A stretch of DNA of 32,321 bases from DATBGO01 sp050011895 (GCA_050011895.1 JBEKIF010000066.1:1-32321); one strand, 5' to 3'. Shown: positions 8,180 through 16,572, numbered from the stretch's first letter. The notes: generated by a model not told the origin, from the letters alone. Numbers and translations: made by a program.

Positions 8180-9820
8180 TCAGGTTCTTCCGCCGGGAGC
8201 CGCGCTCGTGTGCTCGGCCTCAATGGGCGCTTCCGCGGTCACCACGCGGCCAGTGCCGCCGCGGCGCAGGCCGGGCAGGTAGCTGATGACGGCGACGATG
8301 CCGAGTGCTCCGGCCGGCGGGAGCGTGACCAGCGCAGGCAGCTGGTAGCGCCAGCTGAATTCGAACGCGTCAGAGGCCAGCAGCAGGATGACAGCGGTGG
8401 CGAAGAACAGCAGGCACGCGGCCGACAGATCGCGCTCGGCACCACGGGCGGGCCGACCGGCCCGGGCGGCATCAGCACTACGGGCGGGGTCAGTGCCGCG
8501 GGCGGGGTCAGTGCCGCGGGCGGGGTCAGTGCCGCGGGCGGGGCGCCGACGCAGGACGCCGATGCTGCCAGCTAGCCCGGCGAGGGCGGTCAGCGCGAGC
8601 AGCGGCCCCGGGGTGTAGCCGCCGTCGAGTTGATAAGCGCGGAGGAACACCGCGAGCGGCTTGAACACCGTCGGGCCGCCGCCGCCGTAGCGCTGCCCGG
8701 CCGCCCGGACCGTCTGAAGGCTGGCGTGCTGGTACGTGGGGTAGCTGGTCTGGAACTGCCACCGTGAGATCGGGGTGTCACCGGCATCGGTGACCCGCGT
8801 CACGGCGAAGAGCTTGAGCGCGTCCCTCCCGATAGCCGCGAAGACGGCGAGCGGGTCCTGCCAGAACACGCGGTGCGTGAAGTCGCCTGCGATGGCCGAG
8901 GCCTGGTGCCCGGGCGGCCTGAAGCTCCGCAGCGGCGACTGCGGACTGTGCACGAGCGCGTCGTTGCCGAGCTTGAGCGCGTACTCGCGGGTCGGGCACA
9001 GCGGTTGCTCGTCGGCTGGGAGTTTCAGTGCATGGCAGTTGGCGGCCAGCACGACCCGGCCATACAACTCGTTGGTCCCTTGGTTGGCGAGCCTGAAATG
9101 CCCGTTGACCGCCAGCGACGTCGTGCAGTAGGCCAGGATGGGCAACAGGAAAGCGGCGGCGAGCACTGCCGCCTGTCGGAGCCTGAGCCGCCACCCCCGG
9201 ACCGCGACGAACAGGTAAATCGCGGCGGGCAGGATGAGGATCTGGCCGACCTCCCTGACCGTGGCGGAGGAGCCGAGCGCCAGCCCGCCCGCGACGAACA
9301 TCCACGTCCTGGGCCTGCGCTCCCAGAGCAGGATGACCAGCCCCGCTACTATGAGTGCCTCGAACAGGACGTCGGACATGATGCTCTGCTCCATCTGGAG
9401 CTGGTAGCCATCGAGCAGAACGGGCGCCGTGGCAAGAGCCGCAAGCACGCTGGGAGCGCCGCGGCGCAACAACACGACGTACAAAGCCACGGCCATTCCC
9501 AGGCCGAGCAGGTGCTGCACGGCGGCGACCATGTCCAGGTTGCCCACGAGAAGGACGGGCTTCAGCAGGACCCGGTAGCCAAGGGGGTCGTTGCCGCCTG
9601 ACAGGTACAGGTACCGGACCGAGTCGCTGAAGAACAGGGCCGGGCGGTAGGCGGCCTCCGCCAAGATGCGCAGTACCAAGCCGGCCGTCAGCAGTACCGC
9701 CAGCAGCCAGTGCCGCCGCAGCAGCGCGCCAAGGCCGGCCCGGGCGCGGTCGGCGCTCAGGCCGGCTCGGACCCGGCCTGAGCCAGCTGGCCGCCTGGAG
9801 GCTGCCGGAGGCATTCCCAT
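8180..9820 (-). CDS. GT39/PMT-like membrane glycosyltransferase
   Basis: A 546-residue polytopic protein of GT-C type. After a short basic N-terminus, the first helix ('WLLAVLLTAGLVLRILAEAA') is followed by a loop with 'ALFFSDSVRYLYLSGG', whose Asp is in the place of the catalytic loop acid of PMT/ArnT-type enzymes. 'LQMEQSIMSDVLFEALIVAG' matches the second conserved loop motif. About eleven helices are visible, plus a Cys-containing extracytoplasmic part (~residues 245-400). The C-terminal third contains four six-residue repeats 'RGTDPA' before the last helices. Such proteins use polyprenyl-phosphate sugars to glycosylate lipids or proteins outside the membrane. It converges on the 5598-8075 gene and is divergent from plsC. 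ATG 9820 is the first start; ATG 9814 two codons on is an alternative. Confidence 0.75.
   Translation of the reverse strand: MGMPPAASRRPAGSGRVRAGLSADRARAGLGALLRRHWLLAVLLTAGLVLRILAEAAYRPALFFSDSVRYLYLSGGNDPLGYRVLLKPVLLVGNLDMVAAVQHLLGLGMAVALYVVLLRRGAPSVLAALATAPVLLDGYQLQMEQSIMSDVLFEALIVAGLVILLWERRPRTWMFVAGGLALGSSATVREVGQILILPAAIYLFVAVRGWRLRLRQAAVLAAAFLLPILAYCTTSLAVNGHFRLANQGTNELYGRVVLAANCHALKLPADEQPLCPTREYALKLGNDALVHSPQSPLRSFRPPGHQASAIAGDFTHRVFWQDPLAVFAAIGRDALKLFAVTRVTDAGDTPISRWQFQTSYPTYQHASLQTVRAAGQRYGGGGPTVFKPLAVFLRAYQLDGGYTPGPLLALTALAGLAGSIGVLRRRPARGTDPARGTDPARGTDPARSADAARAGRPARGAERDLSAACLLFFATAVILLLASDAFEFSWRYQLPALVTLPPAGALGIVAVISYLPGLRRGGTGRVVTAEAPIEAEHTSAAPGGRT
8482..8543 (-). repeat. 18-bp in-frame tandem repeats
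   Basis: Three exact copies of an 18-bp unit (8482-8499, 8500-8517, 8518-8535) and a partial fourth, encoding a repeated GTDPAR hexapeptide in a loop of the glycosyltransferase. Confidence 0.92.
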
Positions 9821-9883
9821 GAACGGCCAGCCTATCCGGGACTCCGCTGCCGACCGACTGGTCTAGGTCGCGGGCTAACCTGT

Positions 9884-9893
9884 CACTGCAGTG
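9884..9893. promoter_or_regulatory. 10-bp palindrome in the divergent glycosyltransferase/plsC intergenic region
   Basis: 'cactgcagtg' lies 25 bp before the plsC start, just after a possible -10 hexamer TAACCT at 9876-9881. The position suits an operator at the transcription start, but there is no direct proof and no convincing -35. Confidence 0.3.
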
Positions 9894-9918
9894 GCGCGGT
9901 GGGATCGGGAGGTCCGGG

Positions 9919-10617
9919 TTGCAGTATCGAATGTCGAGGGTGCTGGCCGGGCCTTTCCTCTACGGGCTGTGGCGGCCCGAGATAACCGGCAGCGAGCATA
10001 TCCCGTCGTCTGGCGGGGCCATCCTCGCCTCGAACCATCTGTCGATCGTGGACTCGATTTTCCTGCCGCTGATGGTCAGCAGGCCCGTCACGTTCGCTGC
10101 CAAGTCCGAGTACTTCACAGGAACCCGGCTGCTCGACAAGGTCACCAGCACATACCTGCGGGCCACGGGGCAGCTGTCGGTGGACCGGGCCGGTGCGCGC
10201 GCTGGGCAGGACATGCTCGCCTCAGCGCTCGGGCTGCTGCGACATGGCGCGTTGTTCGGGATCTACCCGGAGGGCACCAGGTCGCCGGACGGGCGCCTCT
10301 ACCGGGGCCGGACCGGCGTCGGCTGGCTGGCGCTGAACTCGAGGGTCCCGGTGATCCCCGTCGCCATGGTCGGGACCGGCCGGGTGCTGCCGCCGGGGCA
10401 CCGGATACCCCGGTTTCGCAAGATCCGGATCAGGATAGGCGAGCCGCTGACCTTCGATGGCTACGAACGCACCGGAGCCAGGGAACGGCGGGCGGTCACC
10501 GACGAGGTGATGAAGGCAATCCAGGCGCTCTCCGGCCAGGAGTACGTACCGATGTACGCGTCCGTGCGCAAGGAGGAACTCGCCGCAGACCGCTCCCGCT
10601 TACGGCGGGCCAGCTAA
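9919..10617 (+). CDS. plsC: 1-acyl-sn-glycerol-3-phosphate acyltransferase (PlsC family)
   Basis: A 232-residue membrane-associated acyltransferase that would move an acyl chain onto lysophosphatidic acid in phospholipid synthesis. The catalytic motif HxxxxD is 'NHLSIVDS' (His40, Asp45), and the glycerophosphate-binding motif is 'GIYPEGTRS' (residues 114-122). 'VPVIPVAMVGT' and 'IRIGEPLTF' complete the family pattern. I chose TTG 9919 because 'gggaggt' lies six bases upstream; ATG 9931 is an alternative four codons in. Actinomycetes carry many PlsC paralogues, so a different acyl acceptor such as a glycolipid is possible. The gene converges on the protease gene with only nine bases between the stops. 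Confidence 0.88.
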   Translation: MQYRMSRVLAGPFLYGLWRPEITGSEHIPSSGGAILASNHLSIVDSIFLPLMVSRPVTFAAKSEYFTGTRLLDKVTSTYLRATGQLSVDRAGARAGQDMLASALGLLRHGALFGIYPEGTRSPDGRLYRGRTGVGWLALNSRVPVIPVAMVGTGRVLPPGHRIPRFRKIRIRIGEPLTFDGYERTGARERRAVTDEVMKAIQALSGQEYVPMYASVRKEELAADRSRLRRAS

Positions 10618-10626
10618 TCAGGCTGG

Positions 10627-13344
10627 TCAGGTCTTGTCACCGGGCATGGAGGGGAACGTCTCCGTCGTCGCGCCCGGGTTCCAGACGTAGATCTGCCCCT
10701 CCGCATCGTCGCCGGACTTGCCCCCGGCCCCGCCGGCGGCACCCGGGCTGTCCGTCGCTGAGGCGCCCGCGTGATGCTGGGCGAGGTCCCATACCGACCG
10801 TGACCCGGGACGGGGCAGGTTCTCGCTACCGCGTCCGCTGCCCGCCTCCGGAGCCGGGCCGCTTGGCCACGGCAGTTCGGTGTCCGGCTTGACTGCCGGC
10901 TCCCAGGGCGGCGAACCGGAAACCTTCGCCGCGCGGCTGGAGGGCGGCCGAGTCACGGGCGCCAGCACCGGACCGGGTACCTGGCCTGCCGCGCTCGGCC
11001 TGACCGATGCTCCGGCCCTCGGGCTGAGGCCGGTGAAGCTGCTGGAACCGGTGAACCCGCCCGGGCCGATGTCGAAGACGCTGGGGCCGGCGGGGTTCTC
11101 GGGCTCGCCGAGACCGTGGGCGGCGGGTGCGCTGCCGGTACCGTTCGGGTCGCCGGAGCCGCCCGGCCCGGCGGGGTGGCTGGGGCCGGGCGCTTGGCCG
11201 GTCCGTCCTGACCTCGCCCTCACGGCCGATGACCTGCCGTCCGTGGAGCTCTCGGCGGCGCCGGCCGTCTCCGATCCAGCAGCGGGGTCCAGTCCAGCAG
11301 CGGGGTCCAGTCCGGCAGCGGGGCCCGGTCCGGCAGCGGGGCCCGGTCCGGCAGCGGGGCCCGGTCCGGCAGCGGGGCCCGGTCCGGGCAGCTCACCGGG
11401 CTTGGCGAAGCTGGAGTAGCTGGCGCCGCGTTCCGGGCTGGCGAGGCTCTCAAAACCGGCGAAGTCACTGCCGTCCGCGGACCCGGTGGATGCCGCGACA
11501 CCGCCAGCGCTGGCCCCTGCGCGACCGGGGCCACGCACTTCGCTGCCGCGGCGGCCAAGGCCTTTCGCGCCGGGCCGGACCTCATCACCCTGAGCGGACT
11601 CGTGCCCGGCCGGATCGCCCCAGACAGCGTCGCGCCCGGTGGCGTCGCGCCCGGCGGTGTCGCGCCCGGCGGCGTCGCGCCCGGCGGCGTCGCGCCCGGT
11701 GGCGTCCAGCCCGGCCGGATCAGCCCAGACAGCTTCGCGCCCGGCGATGGGGCGCTCCGCGGAGTCCCCCCAGACGGGCCCGGGCCCGGGGGCGTCATGC
11801 CCGGCTGGATCACCCCAGATGGACTCGCGCCAGGCAGCGTCGCCAGTGCGGTTGTCGCGGGCTGCGTTATCCCGGGCGGAGTTGCCGCGAGCACTGCCCG
11901 CGGTGGCCAGGCTCGCGGTGGCCAGGCTCGCGGTGCCCTGGCCCGCGGGCGGCAGCCGCCGCGAACCCGCGGCATGCGCTGCGGGCGGGTGGACAGCCTG
12001 CGCGGATGGCGCGGCGAGGTAGGCCAGTTGCTGCCCCTCCTGGCTGCCCTCTATGTCTGAAGAACCCGCCGATCCAAACTCGTCCGCCGAACCAGAGGCT
12101 GATCTCCTGTCCCGCCGCCGCCACAGGACCGCGAGCACGGCGATCACAAGCAGCAACAGGATGAGCAGGGCCCCAGAGATGATCCCATCCTTTTGCAGCC
12201 GCCCCGACGTCAGCGGCTGGCGCACCGTCGGGAGCGGCGGCGCCACGGGCAGCACCCGCGGCAGCGCATCCGTCCCTGCACGTGTACCGGGCCCGGCCAG
12301 CGCCGCGGCCGCAGTGAGCGCACGACCGGCATCAGCGGTGCCGGAGCCAGAGCCACTGCCGGTCTTGCCGCCCGGATGGAACACGGTGCCGTTATCTAGC
12401 GCCTCGGTTACCTGGGCGGGTGTCAGGTTAGGAAACTGGGACTCGATCAGAGCCGCGATCCCCGCCACGATGGCGCTCGCTGCGCTGGTGCTGTTCATGG
12501 CCGCGTAGCCCGGCGGCATGGTAGCGGCGATCACGCCCTCGCCGGGCGCGGTCAACGTGACGTACTGCTCGCGGACAGAGAACGGCGACTTGATGAAGGC
12601 CGAGTTGAACGAGCCAACCGAGATGACACCCGGGTACGCGGCGGGATAGTTGACGGTATTACGGGCCGTGCCACCTGCAGCGCCGTCATCACCGGCGGGC
12701 GCGACGACCACTGCGCCCTCGCGGAGCGCGTAATCGATGGCCGCCTTCTCCGCCGCGCTGCCGCCCGCGGCAGCTGTCGCGCCCGGGCTGCCGTCCGCGC
12801 TTGCTTGCCCTGGGTCCAAGGGCAGATCGATGACCTGCGCGCCCTGCCTAGCCGCGTACCTGATCCCGGCGGCGATCGCGGCTGGCAGCGCGGCCGCGAT
12901 CTGCGCGTCGGCCAGCAGCGGGTCCCCGGGGCCGAGGGTGACCCTGACAGACAGGATCCGCGCCGCAGGGGCCACGCCGATGACACCCGACGCCGCGCCG
13001 CCGGACCCATGCCCGTGACCGGCGATAAGGCTGGCGACCGCGGTTCCGTGGCCGTAGAAATACGGGCTGGCGGCGGTCTCGCCCGAGTGCGTGAAGTCCG
13101 GTCCGGGCAGCACCGATCCGGCCAGATCCGGCTGCGCCGGGTCGGTGCCGGTATCCAGCACGGCCACCGTCACGCCCGAGCCTTCCGTGGTCCGCCAGGC
13201 CTGCGTGACGTGCAGCGCGCGGAGCCACCATTCCTGGTGACGGACTTGATCAGCCAGAGTTGGCGCGCTGCTCAGTGCAACGCATGCGACCGCTAGGCCG
13301 ATGGCAGCAGGCACCATCGCCGCACGCGGGAACCTCAGCGGCAC
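10627..13344 (-). CDS. Mycosin-like membrane-anchored S8 (subtilisin-family) serine protease with long disordered tail
   Basis: The 905-residue product has a signal peptide (residues 1-31, ending 'SSAPTLA') and an S8 domain (~40-350). A membrane helix (~387-408) is followed by an Arg-rich stop-transfer and a ~500-residue Gly/Pro/Ala/Asp-rich cytoplasmic tail. Catalytic residues are Asp64 ('VAVLDTGTD'), His99 ('GHGTAVAS') and Ser287 ('STSAAS'). The layout matches mycosins of type VII secretion, but no ESX genes are in the window. Several core positions are unusual: the oxyanion-hole Asn is Asp219 ('APAGDDG'), the substrate-strand 'SLG' reads 'PLD', and the Ser motif lacks the usual Gly and Pro. 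GTG 13344 is chosen because 'ggaaggcaagaagg' precedes it and the signal peptide then begins properly; ATG 13386 is an alternative. The tail carries 15-bp and 18-bp repeats. Confidence 0.82.
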   Translation of the reverse strand: MPLRFPRAAMVPAAIGLAVACVALSSAPTLADQVRHQEWWLRALHVTQAWRTTEGSGVTVAVLDTGTDPAQPDLAGSVLPGPDFTHSGETAASPYFYGHGTAVASLIAGHGHGSGGAASGVIGVAPAARILSVRVTLGPGDPLLADAQIAAALPAAIAAGIRYAARQGAQVIDLPLDPGQASADGSPGATAAAGGSAAEKAAIDYALREGAVVVAPAGDDGAAGGTARNTVNYPAAYPGVISVGSFNSAFIKSPFSVREQYVTLTAPGEGVIAATMPPGYAAMNSTSAASAIVAGIAALIESQFPNLTPAQVTEALDNGTVFHPGGKTGSGSGSGTADAGRALTAAAALAGPGTRAGTDALPRVLPVAPPLPTVRQPLTSGRLQKDGIISGALLILLLLVIAVLAVLWRRRDRRSASGSADEFGSAGSSDIEGSQEGQQLAYLAAPSAQAVHPPAAHAAGSRRLPPAGQGTASLATASLATAGSARGNSARDNAARDNRTGDAAWRESIWGDPAGHDAPGPGPVWGDSAERPIAGREAVWADPAGLDATGRDAAGRDAAGRDTAGRDATGRDAVWGDPAGHESAQGDEVRPGAKGLGRRGSEVRGPGRAGASAGGVAASTGSADGSDFAGFESLASPERGASYSSFAKPGELPGPGPAAGPGPAAGPGPAAGPGPAAGLDPAAGLDPAAGSETAGAAESSTDGRSSAVRARSGRTGQAPGPSHPAGPGGSGDPNGTGSAPAAHGLGEPENPAGPSVFDIGPGGFTGSSSFTGLSPRAGASVRPSAAGQVPGPVLAPVTRPPSSRAAKVSGSPPWEPAVKPDTELPWPSGPAPEAGSGRGSENLPRPGSRSVWDLAQHHAGASATDSPGAAGGAGGKSGDDAEGQIYVWNPGATTETFPSMPGDKT
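11277..11384 (-). repeat. Six 18-bp in-frame tandem repeats
   Basis: Six consecutive 18-bp units starting at 11277. The first two are one variant and the last four another, a pattern of stepwise duplication. They encode the repeated GPGPAA/GLDPAA hexapeptides in the tail of the protease. Confidence 0.93.
11626..11715 (-). repeat. Six 15-bp in-frame tandem repeats
   Basis: Six units of 15 bp based on 'ggcgtcgcgcccggt', encoding the repeated GRDAA/GRDTA pentapeptide in the protease tail. Confidence 0.92.
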
Positions 13345-13513
13345 GCCTTCTTGCCTTCCGTGATGGGGTATTCCGCATTCTGCCATGTGCGGGCCTGGTA
13401 CGTGACGGCCAGCGTTATTTGTGCGGCCTGGGATAGCTAAGCCTGGCCCGCGAATGCGCAGGTCAGCATTGGCATGCCAGGGAGGCGCCGGAGAACCGCC
13501 GCGCCGCTTTCCA

Positions 13514-13560
13514 TATCGTGACTGCCTTTCAGCACATAGCACTGAGAAGTCGTCACGATA
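13514..13560. promoter_or_regulatory. 9-bp perfect inverted repeat upstream of the protease gene
   Basis: Arms 13514-13522 and 13552-13560 ('tatcgtgac' and its reverse complement) are separated by 29 bases, 170 bp upstream of the protease start. On the minus strand the spacer contains 'TGCTATGT', which resembles an extended -10. Two half-sites around a promoter would suit a regulator; a terminator of the SAM-hydrolase transcript is the other reading. Confidence 0.4.
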
Positions 13561-13599
13561 ACGGGCCGCTGGTGGCAAGGGGCCAGGCAAGGCCGGGCC

Positions 13600-13652
13600 G
13601 GGGCTGGTGGGCCGGGCGAGGCCGATCGGGGCTGGTGGGCCGGGCGAGGCCG
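13600..13652. repeat. 25-bp direct repeat, 28-bp period
   Basis: Two exact copies of a 25-bp G-rich sequence at 13600-13624 and 13628-13652, with two degenerate partial copies ('ggctggtggg') to about 13692, the last inside the 3' end of the SAM-hydrolase gene. The repeat block is noncoding, unlike most repeats in this window. Confidence 0.85.
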
Positions 13653-13679
13653 GTCCGGCTGGTGGGACTGGACGCCGGT

Positions 13680-14534
13680 TCAGGGCTGGTGGGCGACCGA
13701 AAGCCGGACGTGCGCGCCTGGCGGCAGGCCAAGCTGCTGCGCGGCGTCGCCCGCGTTGACCGCCAGCGAGATGAGCCCGGCGCTGTCGGTGAACGCGACG
13801 ATCTCACCGGGTGCGACGGCGGCGAAGGTCTCCAGGTAGGGCACTGTCAGCTGACGGCGGCCGCAGCGGACGACCAGCGGCGATCCGAACCTGACGCCGA
13901 GACGGCTGGCTTCGGCCGCGGGAATGGACAGCTGCACGTTGCCGAATCTGTCCACCGACATCACCTCGCCCTCCGCCTCCCCGTCCCGCACCCGGCTGGT
14001 CGGCGCGGGCAGCGAGACGAGATCGGTCAGCTTGATCTCGGTCCCGACGCTAGCTATATCGGCCCCGGCGGCCAGATGCGCGCCCGCCGGCATGAAGATG
14101 TCCCGGCCGTGGAAGGTCGGCGACACCGGGTGCAACCACAGCTCGCCGTTGGTGAGCTGGACGGCCCGCTCCCCGCCGCCGAGCGCGGCCATCGCCCAGG
14201 ACAGCACGCCGTTGTCCGGCCCCACCAGGATGCTCTCGCCGGTCTGCACGGCCACGCCGCGCCGCGCGGTGCCCACGCCGGGATCTACGACGGCAACATG
14301 CACGGCCGGCGGCAGATAGGGAATCGTCTGGGCCAGCACCGCCGCGCCGCGCCTGACGTCCCCAGGCGGCACTAGGTGCGTGACATCGATGATCCGCGCG
14401 CCCGGGGAGATCTTGGCGGCGACGCCGTGGCATGCCGCGACGAACCCGTCCTCCAGGCCGTAGTCAGTGAGGAATGTCAGGTAATCGAAGGAGGCCACGA
14501 AGGGTGAGCGTACGTCCCCGTAGCCGTTCCGCAT
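13680..14534 (-). CDS. SAM hydrolase (S-adenosyl-L-methionine hydroxide adenosyltransferase, DUF62)
   Basis: A 284-residue member of the SAM-dependent chlorinase/fluorinase-like family. Known members of this branch use water to split SAM into adenosine and methionine. The N-terminal domain begins 'YLTFLTDYGLEDGFVAACHG'. The Asp-Arg-His set that marks hydrolases rather than halogenases is visible: Asp84 in 'VVDPGVGTARRG', Arg91 or Arg92, and His142 in 'TFHGRDIF'. The C-terminal barrel carries 'VDRFGNVQLSI'. It is cytoplasmic. The gene is divergent from the DUF3263 gene, with 44 bp between the starts, and lies ~2 kb from a SAM riboswitch. A link in SAM balance is possible but not shown by the sequence. 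Confidence 0.9.
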   Translation of the reverse strand: MRNGYGDVRSPFVASFDYLTFLTDYGLEDGFVAACHGVAAKISPGARIIDVTHLVPPGDVRRGAAVLAQTIPYLPPAVHVAVVDPGVGTARRGVAVQTGESILVGPDNGVLSWAMAALGGGERAVQLTNGELWLHPVSPTFHGRDIFMPAGAHLAAGADIASVGTEIKLTDLVSLPAPTSRVRDGEAEGEVMSVDRFGNVQLSIPAAEASRLGVRFGSPLVVRCGRRQLTVPYLETFAAVAPGEIVAFTDSAGLISLAVNAGDAAQQLGLPPGAHVRLSVAHQP

Positions 14535-14578
14535 AGGCCTGCCTACGATGCAATTGGCGATACCGACTTGGAGGCGGG

Positions 14579-14821
14579 ATGGCGGCGCTGTCTGAGCTGG
14601 ACATGCGCATTCTGGCCTTCGAGCGGAGCTGGTGGCGGGTCGCTGGCGCGAAGGAACGGGAAATCCTCGAGGTGCTCGGCATGCCGGTCACCCGGTACTA
14701 CCAGCTGCTCAATGAGCTGATCGACCGGCCAGAGGCGGCCCAGTTCGATCCGGTGCTAGTCGCGCGGCTGCGCAGGCAGCGCACCAGGAGAAGCCGGATG
14801 CGCTCGCCCGACCAGGACTAA
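14579..14821 (+). CDS. DUF3263 protein
   Basis: An 80-residue protein with the actinobacterial DUF3263 pattern: 'ILAFERSWWRVAGAKEREILEVLGMPVTRYYQLLNELIDRP', then 'DPVLVARLRRQR' and a basic tail. The helices and the 'TRYYQLLN' segment look like a helix-turn-helix, so DNA binding is plausible, though I know of no demonstrated function. ATG 14579 has 'ggaggcggg' in front. In many actinomycetes this gene sits near a LytR-C-domain gene and the groEL/cold-shock block. Here the order is interrupted by otsA and the riboswitch operon. Confidence 0.85.
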   Translation: MAALSELDMRILAFERSWWRVAGAKEREILEVLGMPVTRYYQLLNELIDRPEAAQFDPVLVARLRRQRTRRSRMRSPDQD

Positions 14822-14944
14822 CGGCGACACGGCGCAGGTCATGCCGCGATCAGTCGGCGGGGCCGGCCACGCGGCCGCCGTGAACAGCGGCACAGCAGTG
14901 CCTGCACCTCACTTTGACCGCCACGGAGCACGCCATGTAACGGC

Positions 14945-16417
14945 TCATCCCGGCCGGTCGAGCGCAGCGAGCTGGTCGGCGAACCAGCGCGCGGGCGGCA
15001 GGGCGCTTGCGGCCTGGGCGAGTGCCGCGGCGCGGCGCCTGCGCTCAGGTTCTGCCATGGTCAGTGCCTTGTGCAGGGCCTCGGCGGTGTCCGTCACGTC
15101 GTAAGGGTTGACGAGCAGCGCTTCGCGCCCGAGCTCGGCCGCGGCGCCCGCCTCGGTCGACAGCACGAGCGCGCAGCCGCGGTCGGACAGGATCGGGCCT
15201 TCCTTGGCGACCAGGTTCATGCCGTCCCTGATCGGGTTGACGAGCAGCACGTCGGCGAGCCGGTAGGCGGCGAGCGACCTGGCGTAGTCGTCGTTGACCT
15301 CGAGGATCAGCGGATTCCACTCGTCGGTGCCGAACTCGTCCACGATCTGCCTGGCCACCCGCTGCACGGTGGCGGTGTACTCGCGGTACTCCGGCAGGTC
15401 ATGCCTGGACGGGTAGGCGAATGCCACGTGCATGATCCGGCCGCGCCACTCCGGGTGGGTGACCAGCAGCTCACGGTAGGCCGCCAGGCCGCGGACGATG
15501 TTCTTGGAAAGCTCGGTGCGGTCGACCCTGACGACCAAGCGCCTGCTGCCCGCCGCCTCGGCCAGCGCATCAACCCGCGCCTGCACGTCCGGCTCAGCGG
15601 CGCGGGCGATGAGCTCGTCGGCCTGGACGCCGAGCGGGTGCACGCCGATGCCGGTGACGTGACCTTCGTAGGTGACCTGCTTGCGCTCCCGGTCCACTGC
15701 CGCGCCGAGGATCTCGGCGCAGCAGTCAAGGAATGCGCCGGCCCAGCGCTGGCACAGGAACCCGGCATGATCGGCGCCGAGTATCCCGGCCAGCACCTCG
15801 CGGCCCATCGCCTCCGGCAGCATCCGGTAGTACTCGGGCGGCGCCCACGGGGTGTGCGTGAAGTGGCTGATCCTGATGTCGGGGCGTAGCTCGGCGAGCA
15901 TCCGCGGGACGAGACTCAGGTGGTAGTCCTGGATCGCGGCGCGCAGCGGGGCACCGGCGTCTTGCGGGCCCGCGTTGGCCGCGAGCGCCTCGGCGAACGC
16001 CCGGTTGTAGGCGCGGAACGACTTCCACTCCCGCCGGAAGGCGAACCCGAAATGCGGCTGGTTAGGCGTGTCGTAGAGCATGTGCTGGACGAACCAGAGG
16101 GTGGAGTTGGCAACCGAGTTGTAGGCCCGCTCGAAGGTCCCTTCCGGGATTTCGAGCATCTGCACCCCGGCGCCGCCCGTGGCGCCGTCCAGGCCGAGCC
16201 GGCCGCCAGGCGCCCGGCGCGCGGCCGCGCGGTCCGCATGGCCGAGTGCGGCGCAGACCCACAGGACGTCGGCCTGGTTCGCGACCGACGCGAGACCGGA
16301 AACCATCCCGCCGCCGCCGCGCCGGATCGACAGCTGGCCGTCATCGTCGAACGTGAACGATACCGGGCCGCGGTTGGATGCGATGAGTACCCGGCCGCCG
16401 GCTGATCGTCGCCCCAT
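14945..16417 (-). CDS. otsA: Trehalose-6-phosphate synthase (GT20, actinobacterial type)
   Basis: A 490-residue glycosyltransferase that joins a nucleotide-activated glucose to glucose-6-phosphate. Family motifs are 'RVLIASNRGPVSF' at the start, 'GGGGMVSGL', 'WFVQHMLYDTP', 'IQDYHLSLVPRMLAELRPD', 'VRVDRTELSKNIVRGLAAY', and 'NPIRDGMNLVAKEG' for the nucleotide-sugar phosphate. The acceptor-side motif reads 'HTPWAPPEYYRMLPE', the variant I associate with actinobacterial OtsA. Streptomyces enzymes of this kind are reported to favour GDP-glucose, so the donor should not be assumed to be UDP-glucose. No otsB phosphatase is adjacent. ATG 16417 is preferred; GTG 16447 adds ten residues, and neither has a clear Shine-Dalgarno. 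Confidence 0.9.
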   Translation of the reverse strand: MGRRSAGGRVLIASNRGPVSFTFDDDGQLSIRRGGGGMVSGLASVANQADVLWVCAALGHADRAAARRAPGGRLGLDGATGGAGVQMLEIPEGTFERAYNSVANSTLWFVQHMLYDTPNQPHFGFAFRREWKSFRAYNRAFAEALAANAGPQDAGAPLRAAIQDYHLSLVPRMLAELRPDIRISHFTHTPWAPPEYYRMLPEAMGREVLAGILGADHAGFLCQRWAGAFLDCCAEILGAAVDRERKQVTYEGHVTGIGVHPLGVQADELIARAAEPDVQARVDALAEAAGSRRLVVRVDRTELSKNIVRGLAAYRELLVTHPEWRGRIMHVAFAYPSRHDLPEYREYTATVQRVARQIVDEFGTDEWNPLILEVNDDYARSLAAYRLADVLLVNPIRDGMNLVAKEGPILSDRGCALVLSTEAGAAAELGREALLVNPYDVTDTAEALHKALTMAEPERRRRAAALAQAASALPPARWFADQLAALDRPG

Positions 16418-16520
16418 ATCCGGCGAGGCTATCGGGCCCGGCGGCACCGGGCCCGGATGCCGTTACATGTCTTGCGTGTCCCCGGCCGGACGGGGCGGGC
16501 TGCGATGCGCGCGACGGGGA

Positions 16521-16551
16521 TGCGGACAACCGGGCACTATCAAGTTAGAAT
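16521..16551 (+). promoter_or_regulatory. Candidate promoter of the riboswitch operon
   Basis: A good -10 hexamer TAGAAT at 16546-16551 lies ~20 bp before the first riboswitch helix. A weak -35 (TGCGGA, 16521-16526) sits 19 bp farther up. Transcription would start near 16558, giving a leader of ~220 bases. Confidence 0.45.
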
Positions 16552-16572
16552 GGCACTCACAACTGCATAAAG

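Noticed and set aside
11277..11715. CRISPR-like periodic repeats
   Set aside because: Units of 15 and 18 bp are contiguous with no unique spacers and keep the protein frame.
11127..12164. 345-codon plus-strand open frame with repeated RQRGPV units
   Set aside because: It is only the antisense reading of the protease-tail repeats.
13553..13807. 84-codon Ser/Pro/Arg-rich minus-strand frame over the 25-bp repeats
   Set aside because: It overlaps the end of the SAM-hydrolase gene in another frame and consists of repeat-derived low-complexity sequence.
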